From positions 682,001-746,000 of the forward strand of contig NZ_VCDK01000003.1 of assembly GCF_007995215.1 (NCBI RefSeq): a stretch of DNA of 64,000 nucleotides, read 5' to 3'. This stretch comes from Shimia ponticola (GTDB lineage: Bacteria; Pseudomonadota; Alphaproteobacteria; Rhodobacterales; Rhodobacteraceae). This document shows, piece after piece, positions 9,587-18,641 of this stretch (its first letter is position 1; each line of letters opens with the position of its first letter). The position numbers and the translations under genes are program-made. The notes below the pieces were generated by a model that was given only the letters and a program-made list of their open reading frames with translations, was not told where the DNA came from and did no database searches.

Positions 9587-10503
9587 CAGATACCGTCAAC
9601 CTGACGCCCTATAGCCGCGCTCTCAGGCCAAGTTTCTGGCACAAGATGCGTGTGCGTATCACTCGGCCTCTCGGGCTGGCTGAACGCTTTGGCAACCTGT
9701 CCGAACCAGAGCGTATCGCCTTGCGCAACCGCACGCGCAAGACAGGTTGGACAACATCGCCCAAGGTGATTTTCGCCACCGCCGTAATCGGTAAGGCCAA
9801 GGCGCGCGACTGGAAACGCGTCAATTCTTTGCTGGCGGCAACGGCTGTGTCGGTCTTGAACCAGACCGATCCGCACTGGATCTGGTTGGTCACAGGGCAG
9901 GACATGCCCGATCTTCCGGATGATCCGCGCGTCTTCTGGGTCCCTTGGAACAAATCCATGGAAGGACATGACCAAAGCCCTAAGATGGTCGATCTTGTCG
10001 ATCAGTTTCCAGAATTGAACATACCCGAAGGCATCCTTGTCCCACTGGATGGCGACGACCTGATTTCAAAACATCTGGTGGCCGATATGCGCGCTCTCCC
10101 GCCATCGGGCGCGTTGTTTGAAAAGGGCTACATGTATGACGCAGAGACGCGGCAGGTTGCTTTGACCGACAGGCCGGGCCTTGGCGATTTGCGCAATCGG
10201 CCCCTGTACAAGAACTGCGGAACCTGCATCGCCCTGCCCTATCAACCGGGCAGCGCCGACATCGAAGTCCTGCGCGCAATCATGTGGCTCTCGCACAGAC
10301 ACTTTGCATGGTATGCGCGCCTTTACGGGCTGTCCCTGCCACCGGCGAAGCGGCCGCTGGCAGTCTACATGTTGGGACATGGGCAAAACGCGCTTCTTCG
10401 GCGCGGTCGTGGTGGGTTCAAGCGCCGCTTTATCGAACGCCGCGCAATCACCGACCCGGACGAACGCGCGCGGATCGCAGAGGAATTCGCGCTTCAGCTC
10501 TAG
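9583..10503 (+). CDS. Glycosyltransferase-like protein
   Basis: A 306-residue protein that I place near putative rhamnosyl/GT2-like transferases of Rhodobacterales. It has an N-terminal Rossmann-like half (KVIFATAVIG, PHWIWLVTGQDMPD) followed by VPLDGDDLIS, an Asp-rich DxDD motif typical of metal and nucleotide-sugar binding in GT-A folds. The tail is basic (LLRRGRGGFKRRFIERR). Coupled by a four-base overlap to the DUF2244 gene. Acceptor and sugar are unknown; the assignment is by motif and overall pattern only. Confidence 0.6.
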   Translation: MTDTVNLTPYSRALRPSFWHKMRVRITRPLGLAERFGNLSEPERIALRNRTRKTGWTTSPKVIFATAVIGKAKARDWKRVNSLLAATAVSVLNQTDPHWIWLVTGQDMPDLPDDPRVFWVPWNKSMEGHDQSPKMVDLVDQFPELNIPEGILVPLDGDDLISKHLVADMRALPPSGALFEKGYMYDAETRQVALTDRPGLGDLRNRPLYKNCGTCIALPYQPGSADIEVLRAIMWLSHRHFAWYARLYGLSLPPAKRPLAVYMLGHGQNALLRRGRGGFKRRFIERRAITDPDERARIAEEFALQL

Positions 10504-10523
10504 GTACCGGTCAGGCCCAAGGC

Positions 10524-10982
10524 CTAGCTCAGGTGGCGTTTTACGATGCCGCCGACCTTGGCGAAGTCGACTTGGCCCGTGTATTTCGATTTGAGCGCGC
10601 CCATGACTTTGCCCATATCGCGAATGCTCTCGGCGCCTGTGTCGGAGATTGCAGCGTTGACGGCGGCCTGGACCTCTTCGTCGCTAAGCTGCTTTGGCAG
10701 ATAGTCGTTGATGATCGCGACTTCGCCGAGTTCCTTTTCCGCCAGTTCCAGACGCCCGCCCTCTTCGTAGATGCGCGCGCTTTCTTGACGTTGCTTGACC
10801 ATCTTGCCGAGGATCGCGAGCACTTCTGCGTCGGGCACGCCGTCATCTTCGCCGTCGGCGCGCGCGGCGATGTCGCGATCCTTGATCGCGGCATTAATCA
10901 GGCGCAGAGTCGCAAGACGGTCTGCTTCCTTGTCTTTCATCGCCTGTTTCAGGCCATTCATGATCCGTGTGCGAAGGTCCAT
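10524..10982 (-). CDS. GatB/YqeY domain protein
   Basis: A 152-residue protein of the YqeY family, similar to the tail domain of the GatB subunit of tRNA-dependent amidotransferase. The start MDLRTRIMNGLKQAMK is the usual family N-terminus and is preferred over an upstream codon at 11057. Internal blocks LATLRLINAAIKDRDIA, LAILGKMVKQRQESARIYEE and YLPKQLSDEE are typical. The exact role, probably tRNA-linked, is unproven. It is divergent from carA (11157), an arrangement common in alphaproteobacteria. Confidence 0.92.
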   Translation of the reverse strand: MDLRTRIMNGLKQAMKDKEADRLATLRLINAAIKDRDIAARADGEDDGVPDAEVLAILGKMVKQRQESARIYEEGGRLELAEKELGEVAIINDYLPKQLSDEEVQAAVNAAISDTGAESIRDMGKVMGALKSKYTGQVDFAKVGGIVKRHLS

Positions 10983-11156
10983 GGTCGCGTCTTCCCCAAG
11001 CTGCTGTTTGGTCCCCGGTAAGCGGGGCGATATAGGGCCGTTCGAAGGAAATGACAACCTGAGGCCGTTTGCGCGGGCTTGCCCCCTTGACCGGGCGGGG
11101 GCACGCCCTTACCACACCGCGAATTTGACCAAACGCTGCCCGCCATGGAGAGACCG

Positions 11157-12305
11157 ATGACTGATGCACCCACTGCATGCCTTGTTCTGGCCGATGGGAC
11201 GGTCTTTTACGGGAAGGGCTTTGGGGCCACCGGAGAAACGCAGGCTGAACTGTGTTTCAACACGGCCATGACCGGCTATCAGGAAATCATGACAGACCCG
11301 TCTTATGCAGGCCAGATCGTGACCTTTACGTTTCCGCATATTGGCAATGTCGGTGTGAACGCCGACGACGATGAAACCGCCGATCCAGTAGCCGATGGCA
11401 TGGTCGTCAAATGGGACCCAACAGAACCGTCGAATTGGCGCGCTCAGGACGAGCTGGGACCTTGGTTGGCACGGCGGGGCCGGATAGGCATTGGTGGTGT
11501 CGATACGCGACGGCTGACCCGCGCCATTCGCCAGCAAGGCGCACCGCACGTGGCATTGGCGCATGATCCAGAGGGCAACTTTGATATTGAGGCGCTGGTG
11601 ACCAAAGCCCGCGCCTTTGCCGGACTGGAAGGGCTCGACCTCGCCAAGACGGTCACATGCGCCCAAAGCTATCGCTGGGATGAGAAACGCTGGGCTTGGC
11701 CAGAGGGCTATACCAAGGTCGAAAACCCACCACACAAGGTCGTGGCGATCGACTATGGCGCAAAACGCAACATTCTGCGGTGCCTCGCGACCGTCGGCTG
11801 TGACGTTACTGTTTTGCCCGCGACAGCGACAACAGAAGACGTGCTGGCCTTGAACCCCGACGGCGTGTTCTTGTCGAATGGCCCCGGCGATCCCGCAGCC
11901 ACAGGCGAATATGCGGTCCCAATGATCAAGGGTGTTCTGGACCAAACCGATGTTCCAGTTTTCGGAATTTGTCTGGGCCACCAGATGCTTGCTTTGGCTC
12001 TGGGCGCGACAACCGTCAAAATGAACCACGGGCACCACGGCGCAAACCACCCGGTCAAGGACCTGGAAACCGGTAAGGTTGAGATCACTTCGATGAACCA
12101 TGGGTTCACGGTGGACAGCCAAACCCTGCCCGAAGGCGTGGTGGAAACCCATGTCAGCCTGTTTGACGGGTCAAACTGCGGCATCCGCATGTCCGATCGC
12201 CCCGTCTATTCGGTGCAATACCACCCCGAGGCAAGCCCGGGACCTCAGGACAGCTATTACCTCTTCGAGCGTTTCGCCGAGGCGATGGCAGCGCAGAAAG
12301 CCTAA
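11157..12305 (+). CDS. carA: Carbamoyl-phosphate synthase small subunit
   Basis: CarA is the glutaminase subunit that supplies ammonia to CarB for carbamoyl phosphate, feeding pyrimidine and arginine synthesis. The 382-residue length is normal. The N-terminal CPSase domain opens with LVLADGTVFYGKGFGA. The class I amidotransferase domain has SNGPGDP, the nucleophile Cys272 in GICLGHQ, and His356/Glu358 in HPEASPGP, so the catalytic triad is complete. The start at 11157 follows the SD GGAGA; an ATG at 11145 overlaps that site. carB is not in the window. Confidence 0.97.
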   Translation: MTDAPTACLVLADGTVFYGKGFGATGETQAELCFNTAMTGYQEIMTDPSYAGQIVTFTFPHIGNVGVNADDDETADPVADGMVVKWDPTEPSNWRAQDELGPWLARRGRIGIGGVDTRRLTRAIRQQGAPHVALAHDPEGNFDIEALVTKARAFAGLEGLDLAKTVTCAQSYRWDEKRWAWPEGYTKVENPPHKVVAIDYGAKRNILRCLATVGCDVTVLPATATTEDVLALNPDGVFLSNGPGDPAATGEYAVPMIKGVLDQTDVPVFGICLGHQMLALALGATTVKMNHGHHGANHPVKDLETGKVEITSMNHGFTVDSQTLPEGVVETHVSLFDGSNCGIRMSDRPVYSVQYHPEASPGPQDSYYLFERFAEAMAAQKA

Positions 12306-12378
12306 GCGCTTAACTCTGCATTAACCGCTTTTCGTCCACCCTACCGCCCAGACAACACGCTAGGCGGAGAGAAGGATC

Positions 12379-14310
12379 GTGGGCGCAACCGGCCTAAGAC
12401 TTGTGGCGGGTGAGCCGACAATCGGTGGCGCGCTTTCGACACCGCCAATTGAGCCGGCGCATGCGTCGCGCGATGCGCTGGATGTCTTGATTTCATGGGG
12501 GCGCGTCACGGCGGACGATGCCTTGGACGCACGACTGCGCGCGCGGCGCGTCGGTGCGGATTTGGACCATGTGCTTATCCAGCGAAACGTCGCCACGGAA
12601 GCCCTTGTCGCTGCTGCACAGGCCGATGTTGAAAATGTATCTTTGGCCGATCTTGTTCAGACACCGCCAGATCCACGTTTGATCGACATCCTCGGAGCGC
12701 AAAGGGCCATTCAGTTGGGCATCGTGCCATGGCAGCGGGCAGGAAAGGCGGTCTTGGTGGCCGCGCCGACACGGCGCGCGTTTCAGCGGGCCCTCCCAGA
12801 ATTGCGGCGGCGATTTGGTCAGGTCCTGTTGGTGATCGCGCCACGGAGCCAGATCGTCACAAGCATTGCACAGGTCCGAAAAATGCGCCTGACGCGAAAG
12901 GCTGAAACACTCGTGCCTGCACTGCAATCCTGCCGTAGCTTATCACTCCCTAATTGGCAGGCGGTCACCATCGTTTTTGCCGCTGTGACACTGTCGCTGT
13001 GCCTGATTGCACCGGGAGTCGCCTTTGCGATTTTGACCGGCATCGCTTTGACAACTCTCGTGGCAAGCATGCTGCTCAAGGCGGCGGCGGTGCTGTCCGA
13101 GTTGCGCCATCCGACAGCGCGTCCGCCCGCCATTACGGACGTTCCATTGGCGCGCCTGCCCCAAATTTCGGTTATGGTGCCGCTTTATAAGGAACGCGAA
13201 ATCGCCGGACATCTTGTGGAGCGGTTGCGGTCGCTGAATTATCCCCGTGAACGCCTGGAAGTTATCCTCGTGACCGAGAGCGACGACCAGACAACGCGCG
13301 ACACACTCAATCGCACACAGCTGCCCAGCTGGATGCGCGTCGTCACGGTGCCGGACGGTACGGTCAAGACGAAGCCGCGCGCGATGAATTACGCGCTCGA
13401 CCATTGTCAGGGGACGATCATCGGCGTCTATGATGCCGAAGATGCACCTGAACATGATCAACTTCTAAAGGTGGCCGCACAATTCGCCAAAGCGCCGCCA
13501 GAGGTGGTTTGCCTGCAAGGGGCGTTGGACTTCTACAATCCGACCGAAAACTGGCTCTCACGCTGCTTTGCCATGGAATATGCTGCGTGGTTCCGCGTGA
13601 TCCTGCCCGGTCTTGCAACGATGGCGCTGGCCATTCCGTTAGGTGGAACGACGCTGTTCTTTCGGCGCGATGCGTTGATCCGGATGCGTGGCTGGGACGC
13701 CCATAACGTCACCGAGGATGCTGACTTGGGCATCCGACTTGCCCGCATGGGCTATCGAACCGCTCTTTTGCCGTCGACGACCTTCGAAGAGGCGAACAAC
13801 CGACCTTGGGCGTGGATCAAACAGCGCTCTCGCTGGCTGAAGGGGTATGGGATCACCTATGCCGTCCATATGCGAAACCCAAAGGGCCTTTGGGTCGATT
13901 TAGGCGCATGGCGCTTTCTCGGGTTCCAGGTTCTTTTCCTCGGAACGATCACCCAATTCCTTTTGGCACCCGTTTTATGGACCTATTGGCTGCTGATCTT
14001 TGGGCTCCCACATCCGACGGCTGACTTGATCTCGGCAAATGGTGCGATCATGTTGACCGGCCTCTTCATTCTGAGCGAGCTTATCAACATTGCGTGTGTC
14101 GGGCTTGGCGTGGCGAGGACCCGACATAGGCGAATGATGCCGTGGATTCCAACCCTGATGGCCTATTTCCCACTGGCCACCGTCGCAATCTACAAAGGCT
14201 TTTCAGAGTTCTTTGGCAGCCCGTTTTACTGGGACAAGACCAGCCACGGCAAATCCAGGACTGTGAAACAGGCTATTCCGCCGCCGCATCCAGACGCAGC
14301 CGGGTCATGA
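12379..14310 (+). CDS. Membrane GT2 glycosyltransferase with N-terminal GspE_N-like domain
   Basis: A 643-residue protein. Residues about 30-150 resemble the N-terminal domain of type II secretion ATPases (GSPII_E_N/MshEN type: LISWGRVTADDALDARLRARRVG then QRNVATEALVAAAQA). Two hydrophobic helices follow (about 190-235). Then comes a GT2 catalytic domain with YKEREIAGHLVERLRSLNYP, the DxD-like YDAEDAPE, TEDADLGIRL and the QRSRW acceptor motif. C-terminal helices complete a processive, cellulose-synthase-like layout. The start is GTG at 12379 with GGAGAGAAGG upstream. It probably makes an extracellular or envelope polysaccharide; the substrate is unknown. The N-terminal domain could be regulatory. 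Confidence 0.82.
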   Translation: MGATGLRLVAGEPTIGGALSTPPIEPAHASRDALDVLISWGRVTADDALDARLRARRVGADLDHVLIQRNVATEALVAAAQADVENVSLADLVQTPPDPRLIDILGAQRAIQLGIVPWQRAGKAVLVAAPTRRAFQRALPELRRRFGQVLLVIAPRSQIVTSIAQVRKMRLTRKAETLVPALQSCRSLSLPNWQAVTIVFAAVTLSLCLIAPGVAFAILTGIALTTLVASMLLKAAAVLSELRHPTARPPAITDVPLARLPQISVMVPLYKEREIAGHLVERLRSLNYPRERLEVILVTESDDQTTRDTLNRTQLPSWMRVVTVPDGTVKTKPRAMNYALDHCQGTIIGVYDAEDAPEHDQLLKVAAQFAKAPPEVVCLQGALDFYNPTENWLSRCFAMEYAAWFRVILPGLATMALAIPLGGTTLFFRRDALIRMRGWDAHNVTEDADLGIRLARMGYRTALLPSTTFEEANNRPWAWIKQRSRWLKGYGITYAVHMRNPKGLWVDLGAWRFLGFQVLFLGTITQFLLAPVLWTYWLLIFGLPHPTADLISANGAIMLTGLFILSELINIACVGLGVARTRHRRMMPWIPTLMAYFPLATVAIYKGFSEFFGSPFYWDKTSHGKSRTVKQAIPPPHPDAAGS

Positions 14311-14911
14311 ACGCCTGAGACAGGTGGTTCTTGATCGCTGCGCTGGCGGCTTCGCCATCACCTTCACGCATCGCATCGACAAGGTCCTGATGCTCTTGCA
14401 ATGCGTCGGCGCCGCGCCCTTCAACAGCCAGCGAAGTGTTGGCAAGCAGCGCCATAGAGCGATGAACCATGTCCAGTTGCTGCACAAGGAACCGGTTATG
14501 GGACGCAAGATGCACCTGTTTGTGGAACTTGCGGTTGGATTGCGACAACTTCATCGGATCATCGAGCAACGCCTGGTCTGAATGGATCATTTGCTGTAGC
14601 ACTGCCAGTTCCTCTGGTGTGGCATGCTGGGCCGCCAGACGCGCAGCGAGCCCTTCAAGCTCGGCTCGGACGATATAAAGCTCGGACAGTTGGTTGTGAT
14701 CGAGCGACGAAACAATCAAAGAACGGCCATCGCGTGACAGCAGGGCCTGCGTTTCCAATCGTTGCAACGCCTCGCGGATGGGTGTCCGCGACACACCAAA
14801 GCGTTCAGCCAATTCGCTTTCGACAAGACGATCACCCGGCTTGTAAATGCCAATATCAATTGCTTCGAGGATCAGGGCATATGCGTCCCGAATTGGTGTT
14901 TTAACGTCCAT
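14273..14911 (-). CDS. GntR-family transcriptional regulator (FadR/FCD subfamily)
   Basis: A 212-residue repressor-type protein. The N-terminal winged helix (ESELAERFGVSRTPIREALQRLETQ) is classic GntR, and the all-helical FCD ligand-binding domain follows (LYIVRAELEGLAARLAA, FHKQVHLASHN, EHQDLVDAMREGD). The effector is probably a small carboxylic acid, as in other FCD regulators, but cannot be read from sequence. The 3' end overlaps the convergent glycosyltransferase gene by 38 bases. Two direct TTGACACT repeats lie just upstream of its start. Confidence 0.93.
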   Translation of the reverse strand: MDVKTPIRDAYALILEAIDIGIYKPGDRLVESELAERFGVSRTPIREALQRLETQALLSRDGRSLIVSSLDHNQLSELYIVRAELEGLAARLAAQHATPEELAVLQQMIHSDQALLDDPMKLSQSNRKFHKQVHLASHNRFLVQQLDMVHRSMALLANTSLAVEGRGADALQEHQDLVDAMREGDGEAASAAIKNHLSQAFMTRLRLDAAAE

Positions 14912-14932
14912 CTTGCATCTTCCGTCTGACCT

Positions 14933-14965
14933 AGTGTCAACTTATGCCCATCTCTAAAGTGTCAA
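14933..14965 (-). promoter_or_regulatory. Two direct TTGACACT repeats upstream of the GntR gene
   Basis: On the minus strand TTGACACT occurs twice (14958-14965 and 14933-14940), 25 bases apart. Both look like good -35 hexamers for the GntR gene, and the repetition could also mark an autoregulatory operator. This is seen in sequence; the role is inferred. Confidence 0.4.
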
Positions 14966-15014
14966 GCAAGCATGGACTCTGGACCCACATGCAAACTCGG
15001 GCTAGCTGAGCGGC

Positions 15015-15665
15015 ATGACACACGCGATTTCAGACGGGTTTTCCCACGTTAGGACTTGGGTCTTTGATCTGGACAACACCCTGTATCATCCTTCCGTCCG
15101 GCTCTTTGATCAGATCGAAGAGAGGATGCGCCAGTACATCGTCAACCGACTGAAAGTTACCGAGTCCGAAGCAGACCATTTGCGTGCAAGCTATTGGCAA
15201 CGCTATGGAACCACGCTTGCCGGGTTGATGGCAGATCACCAGATCGACCCGATGGAATTTCTATACGACGTGCATGACATATCGTTTGCCGACCTTGTGC
15301 CGAACCCGAATCTGGCCAAGAGCATTAGGTCCCTACCGGGCCGCAAGATCATCTACACAAATGGCGACGAAGCCTATGCACGGCGGGTGCTTGACGGGCT
15401 AGCCCTAGAACAGGAATTCGAGGCCGTTTTTGGAATTGAACACGCGAATTTTGCGCCCAAACCGCAAAAGCCAGCCTTTGATCAGGTCTTTGCCATGGCA
15501 GGCGTCAGCGGTCCTTCAGCCGCCATGTTCGAAGACGTGGACAGGAACCTCGAGGTGCCACACGCCTTGGGAATGCGCACAATCCTTGTCCACGGCACAT
15601 CGGATGCGCCGCATATCCATCACGAAACTGATGACCTGACGGGTTTCTTGTCGCAGATCGTGTGA
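15015..15665 (+). CDS. HAD-superfamily hydrolase, pyrimidine 5'-nucleotidase type
   Basis: A 216-residue HAD phosphatase. Motif I is VFDLDNTLYHP with nucleophile Asp18 and acid/base Asp20, motif II is IIYTNGD, and the end has the motif IV equivalent FEDVDRNLEVP. The N-terminal DLDNTLYHP and the AKPQKPAFDQV-like segment (FAPKPQKPAFDQV) match the Sdt1/YjjG-like pyrimidine 5'-nucleotidase subgroup. It probably dephosphorylates nucleoside monophosphates or related metabolites in the cytoplasm; specificity is uncertain. Divergent from the GntR gene. Confidence 0.88.
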   Translation: MTHAISDGFSHVRTWVFDLDNTLYHPSVRLFDQIEERMRQYIVNRLKVTESEADHLRASYWQRYGTTLAGLMADHQIDPMEFLYDVHDISFADLVPNPNLAKSIRSLPGRKIIYTNGDEAYARRVLDGLALEQEFEAVFGIEHANFAPKPQKPAFDQVFAMAGVSGPSAAMFEDVDRNLEVPHALGMRTILVHGTSDAPHIHHETDDLTGFLSQIV

Positions 15666-15705
15666 TCCGATTGGTCGCGGCAAAAACAGTGCTTAAGTTT
15701 GGCTC

Positions 15706-16890
15706 ATGACTGATATCCTCATTTCCGGCGGCGGCGTTGCTGGTCTGACAGCAGCCGCCGCGTTCGGCACCGCCGGGTTCGATGTGCTCTGCGTTGATCC
15801 CGCACCGCCCGTGACAGACCGCGATGCCGATGGCGCCGATCTGCGCACGACGGCATTCCTGCAACCTGCGCAGCGTTTCTTGGAGGAGGCAGGCGTCTGG
15901 GCGCACCTCGCGCCGCATTCGGCGGGGCTTCAGGTCATGCGGATCGTAGATGCGGGCGGCACCGCGCCCACAGCCCGTGCCACGCGGGACTTTGACGCTG
16001 CCGATATTTCCGACGCACCATTTGGTTACAACCTTCCCAATTGGCTGATCCGCAAAGCGTTGCTGGATCGACTGGAAGAATTGCCAAATGTCACCTTCCG
16101 CACCGGCGTCGGCGTTTCACGACTGACCGCCCGCACATCCGAAGCCAAGGTCGCGCTCTGTGACGGAGACACCGTGACCGCGCGCCTTGTGATTGCCGCT
16201 GATGGTCGAAACTCACCCTGCCGCGAGGCTTTGGGCATTGGTGTGACGACCCATGACTTTAGGCAAATGGCTTTGACCTTTGCCGTCGCCCACGAAGGGC
16301 CGCATGACAACGTATCGACCGAGGTTCACCGCACGGGCGGTCCCTTCACGTTGGTGCCTTTGCCGGATTATCAGGGCAAGCCGTCATCGGCCGTGGTCTG
16401 GATGGAGACCGAGGAAAACGCCAAGGCATTGCTCGCCCTCGACGAAGACGCATTCAACGCAGCGGCCACCGAACGCAGCGCTGGCGTGCTCGGATCTCTG
16501 ACATTGATCAGTCGCCGCACCACCTGGCCCATTATCAGCCAAGTGGCGCATCAGTTCTACGGCCCGCGCACCGCCCTTGTGGCAGAGGCCGCGCATGTCA
16601 TGCCGCCCATTGGCGCGCAGGGCCTGAACACGAGCCTGAAAGACCTGCAAGCCTTGCTTGACCTGTGCCGCGACGCGCCGGAAAGCATCGGCGACGAAAC
16701 CATGCTGCGCAAATATCACCGTGCCCGCTTTGCCGATGTGGCCGGTCGAACGCTGGGTGTAAGTGTGCTCAACAAGGCCTCTATCGCAGCCCCCCAACCG
16801 CTGCGAGACGCCCGCGCAGCAGGTTTGCGTCTCATCCATGACGTGAAGCCCGTGCGCACGGCCCTTATGCGGCTGGGTTTGGGAGTTTAG
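15706..16890 (+). CDS. UbiH/UbiF-family FAD-dependent hydroxylase
   Basis: A 394-residue flavoprotein monooxygenase. It begins with the FAD-binding GxGxxG fold (ISGGGVAGLTAAAAFG), contains the DG motif VIAADGRNSPCRE, and near the C-terminus AAHVMPPIGAQGLNTSLKD. This is the UbiH/VisC/COQ6 pattern, which hydroxylates the ubiquinone ring at the membrane. The usual GDAAH motif reads AEAAH here. I believe this variant is common in Rhodobacterales, but I cannot check it. Which ring position it acts on cannot be told, so no symbol is given. Confidence 0.88.
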   Translation: MTDILISGGGVAGLTAAAAFGTAGFDVLCVDPAPPVTDRDADGADLRTTAFLQPAQRFLEEAGVWAHLAPHSAGLQVMRIVDAGGTAPTARATRDFDAADISDAPFGYNLPNWLIRKALLDRLEELPNVTFRTGVGVSRLTARTSEAKVALCDGDTVTARLVIAADGRNSPCREALGIGVTTHDFRQMALTFAVAHEGPHDNVSTEVHRTGGPFTLVPLPDYQGKPSSAVVWMETEENAKALLALDEDAFNAAATERSAGVLGSLTLISRRTTWPIISQVAHQFYGPRTALVAEAAHVMPPIGAQGLNTSLKDLQALLDLCRDAPESIGDETMLRKYHRARFADVAGRTLGVSVLNKASIAAPQPLRDARAAGLRLIHDVKPVRTALMRLGLGV

Positions 16891-16896
16891 GTCCAT

Positions 16897-16924
16897 CGCG
16901 GCCCCGGATCAGGTCCGGGGCGCG
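16897..16924. repeat. Intergenic palindrome between convergent genes (terminator- or REP-like)
   Basis: CCCCGGA-TCAGG-TCCGGGG, flanked by CGCG on both sides, lies seven bases after the hydroxylase stop and just before the 3' end of the convergent aminotransferase. It could end transcription from both sides, although no T-run follows. Similar CCCCGGA/TCCGGGG palindromes are widespread in alphaproteobacterial intergenic DNA, so it may be a dispersed repeat. Confidence 0.55.
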
Positions 16925-16930
16925 ACGCCC

Positions 16931-18055
16931 TTAAAGGACCTTATCAGCCACAGATTTCAGCCGCGCCACCGTGGCGTCAACATCATAGAGCTTGTCCAGC
17001 CCAAAGAGCCCGATCCGGAAGGTGCGGAAATCCTCTGGCTCATCACATTGCAGCGGCACGCCGGCGGCGATCTGCATGCCCTCGGCCGCGAATTTGGAGC
17101 CGTTGTGAATGTCGGCGTCTGACGTATAGCAGACGACAACGCCGGGTGCGCCGTATCCGTCGGCGGCGACCGATGTAATGCCTTTGGCCGCCATCATGTC
17201 ACGCACTTTGGTTCCCAGTTCCCACTGCGCTTCTTTCAAGCGATCAAAGCCATACTCGCGTGTTTCCAGAACCGTGTCGCGGAACGCGCGCAGCGCATCT
17301 GTTGGCATGGTTGCGTGATAGGCATGTTTCCCCGCCTCGTAGGTTTCCATGATCGCGAGCCACTTACCCAGATCGATGGCAAAGCTGTTGGATTGAGTTG
17401 CCTTCACACGCTCCACGGCGCGCTCGGAAAGCATGACCATCCCCGCCGAAGGGGTGGATGACCAACCTTTTTGCGGGGCCGAGATCAAAACGTCGACGCC
17501 GGTCGCCTTCATATCGACCCATGCACAACCGGACGCGATACAATCCAGCACCATCAGCGCACCCACCTCATGGGCGGCATCAGCCAAAGCAGTGATGTAG
17601 TCATCCGGCAGGATCACTCCGGCAGAGGTTTCGACATGGGGCGCAAACACGATGTCGGGTTTGTCCGCACGGATGCGGTCAACCACCTCTTCAATCGGAG
17701 CGGGTTGAAATGGGGTTTGGCTGGCATTGCCTTGGCGGCGCGCCTTCATCACCGTCGTTTCCGATGTGAAGGTGCCCGTTTCGAAAATCTGGCTCCAACG
17801 ATACGAGAACCAACCGTTGCGAACGACCAAGGCGTGGGCGTCCTGACCAAATTGTCGGGCCACAGCCTCCATCGCAAATGTTCCGCCACCCGGGATCAAT
17901 GCAACCGCATCGGCCTTGTAGACCTCTTTCAGGTTGGTTGAGAGATCGCGCATCACATCGCCGAATGCGGCGCTCATATGGTTCAGGGAACGATCTGTGA
18001 AAACGACCGAAAACTCATCGAGACCTGTTGGGTCAATTGTATCCAGCAATGCCAT
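16931..18055 (-). CDS. Class V aminotransferase (alanine/serine-glyoxylate aminotransferase-like)
   Basis: A 374-residue PLP enzyme of fold type I, class V. It shows PGGGTFAMEAVARQF (phosphate-binding region), the conserved Asp171 in VLDCIASG and the Schiff-base Lys196 in SAPQKGWSSTP, as in serine-pyruvate/alanine-glyoxylate aminotransferases. It probably moves an amino group between an amino acid and a 2-oxoacid such as glyoxylate. The start at 18055 follows a strong GGGAGG; a TTG one codon upstream is less likely. It faces the two Lrp/AsnC genes on the same strand across 124 bases. Confidence 0.88.
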   Translation of the reverse strand: MALLDTIDPTGLDEFSVVFTDRSLNHMSAAFGDVMRDLSTNLKEVYKADAVALIPGGGTFAMEAVARQFGQDAHALVVRNGWFSYRWSQIFETGTFTSETTVMKARRQGNASQTPFQPAPIEEVVDRIRADKPDIVFAPHVETSAGVILPDDYITALADAAHEVGALMVLDCIASGCAWVDMKATGVDVLISAPQKGWSSTPSAGMVMLSERAVERVKATQSNSFAIDLGKWLAIMETYEAGKHAYHATMPTDALRAFRDTVLETREYGFDRLKEAQWELGTKVRDMMAAKGITSVAADGYGAPGVVVCYTSDADIHNGSKFAAEGMQIAAGVPLQCDEPEDFRTFRIGLFGLDKLYDVDATVARLKSVADKVL

Positions 18056-18179
18056 CAAAGCCTCCCAGCATTTTGTTGCTTTCGATGGCTAGAGGCGCGC
18101 GTTTCGAAATGCAAAGTCTACTTATGTATACAGGCCAATGGTTTGGGCCGCGCCTGAAGCTTATCGGAAATCTGTGGTC

Positions 18180-18641
18180 TTAAATCGGTCCGGGACGACG
18201 CTCTTCTGACAAAAGTACGTTGGCCTCAACATCTCCAACACCGGGCAATGTCATGATCCTTCTGCGCAAGACGCGCTCAAAATCGCTTAGGTCCCGGGCA
18301 ACCACGCGCAGACGATAGTCATAAAGACCCAGAACATGCTCAACCGTTTGCACCTCTGGAATGGCAGACACCGCGCGTTCGAAATCCTCAAGGCTGACGC
18401 GTCCCTTTGTCGCCAGTTTCACACCCAGGAACACGCTGACGCCAAAGCCCAGTTTTTCGAGGTCAAAGCGGAGCGACCGGCCCGTGACAACACCTCCCTC
18501 CTGCAATCGCTTGATCCGCCGCCACGTGGCCGGCTGGCTCATCCCAAGTTCACGCCCCAGATCGCCTGCATTTCGGGTGGCGTCCTGCTGCAACAGTCGC
18601 AGCAAGGCGCGGTCGGCGGGATCAAGTGATATGCTCGTCAC
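18180..18641 (-). CDS. Lrp/AsnC-family transcriptional regulator
   Basis: A 153-residue regulator: helix-turn-helix (LLQQDATRNAGDLGRELGMSQ) and an effector-binding RAM domain (VQTVEHVLGLYDYRLRVVARD). The start overlaps the stop of the next upstream Lrp gene by four bases, so the pair is made together. Proteins of this family sense amino acids. The neighbouring ilvC suggests branched-chain amino acids, but this is inference. Confidence 0.93.
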   Translation of the reverse strand: MTSISLDPADRALLRLLQQDATRNAGDLGRELGMSQPATWRRIKRLQEGGVVTGRSLRFDLEKLGFGVSVFLGVKLATKGRVSLEDFERAVSAIPEVQTVEHVLGLYDYRLRVVARDLSDFERVLRRRIMTLPGVGDVEANVLLSEERRPGPI

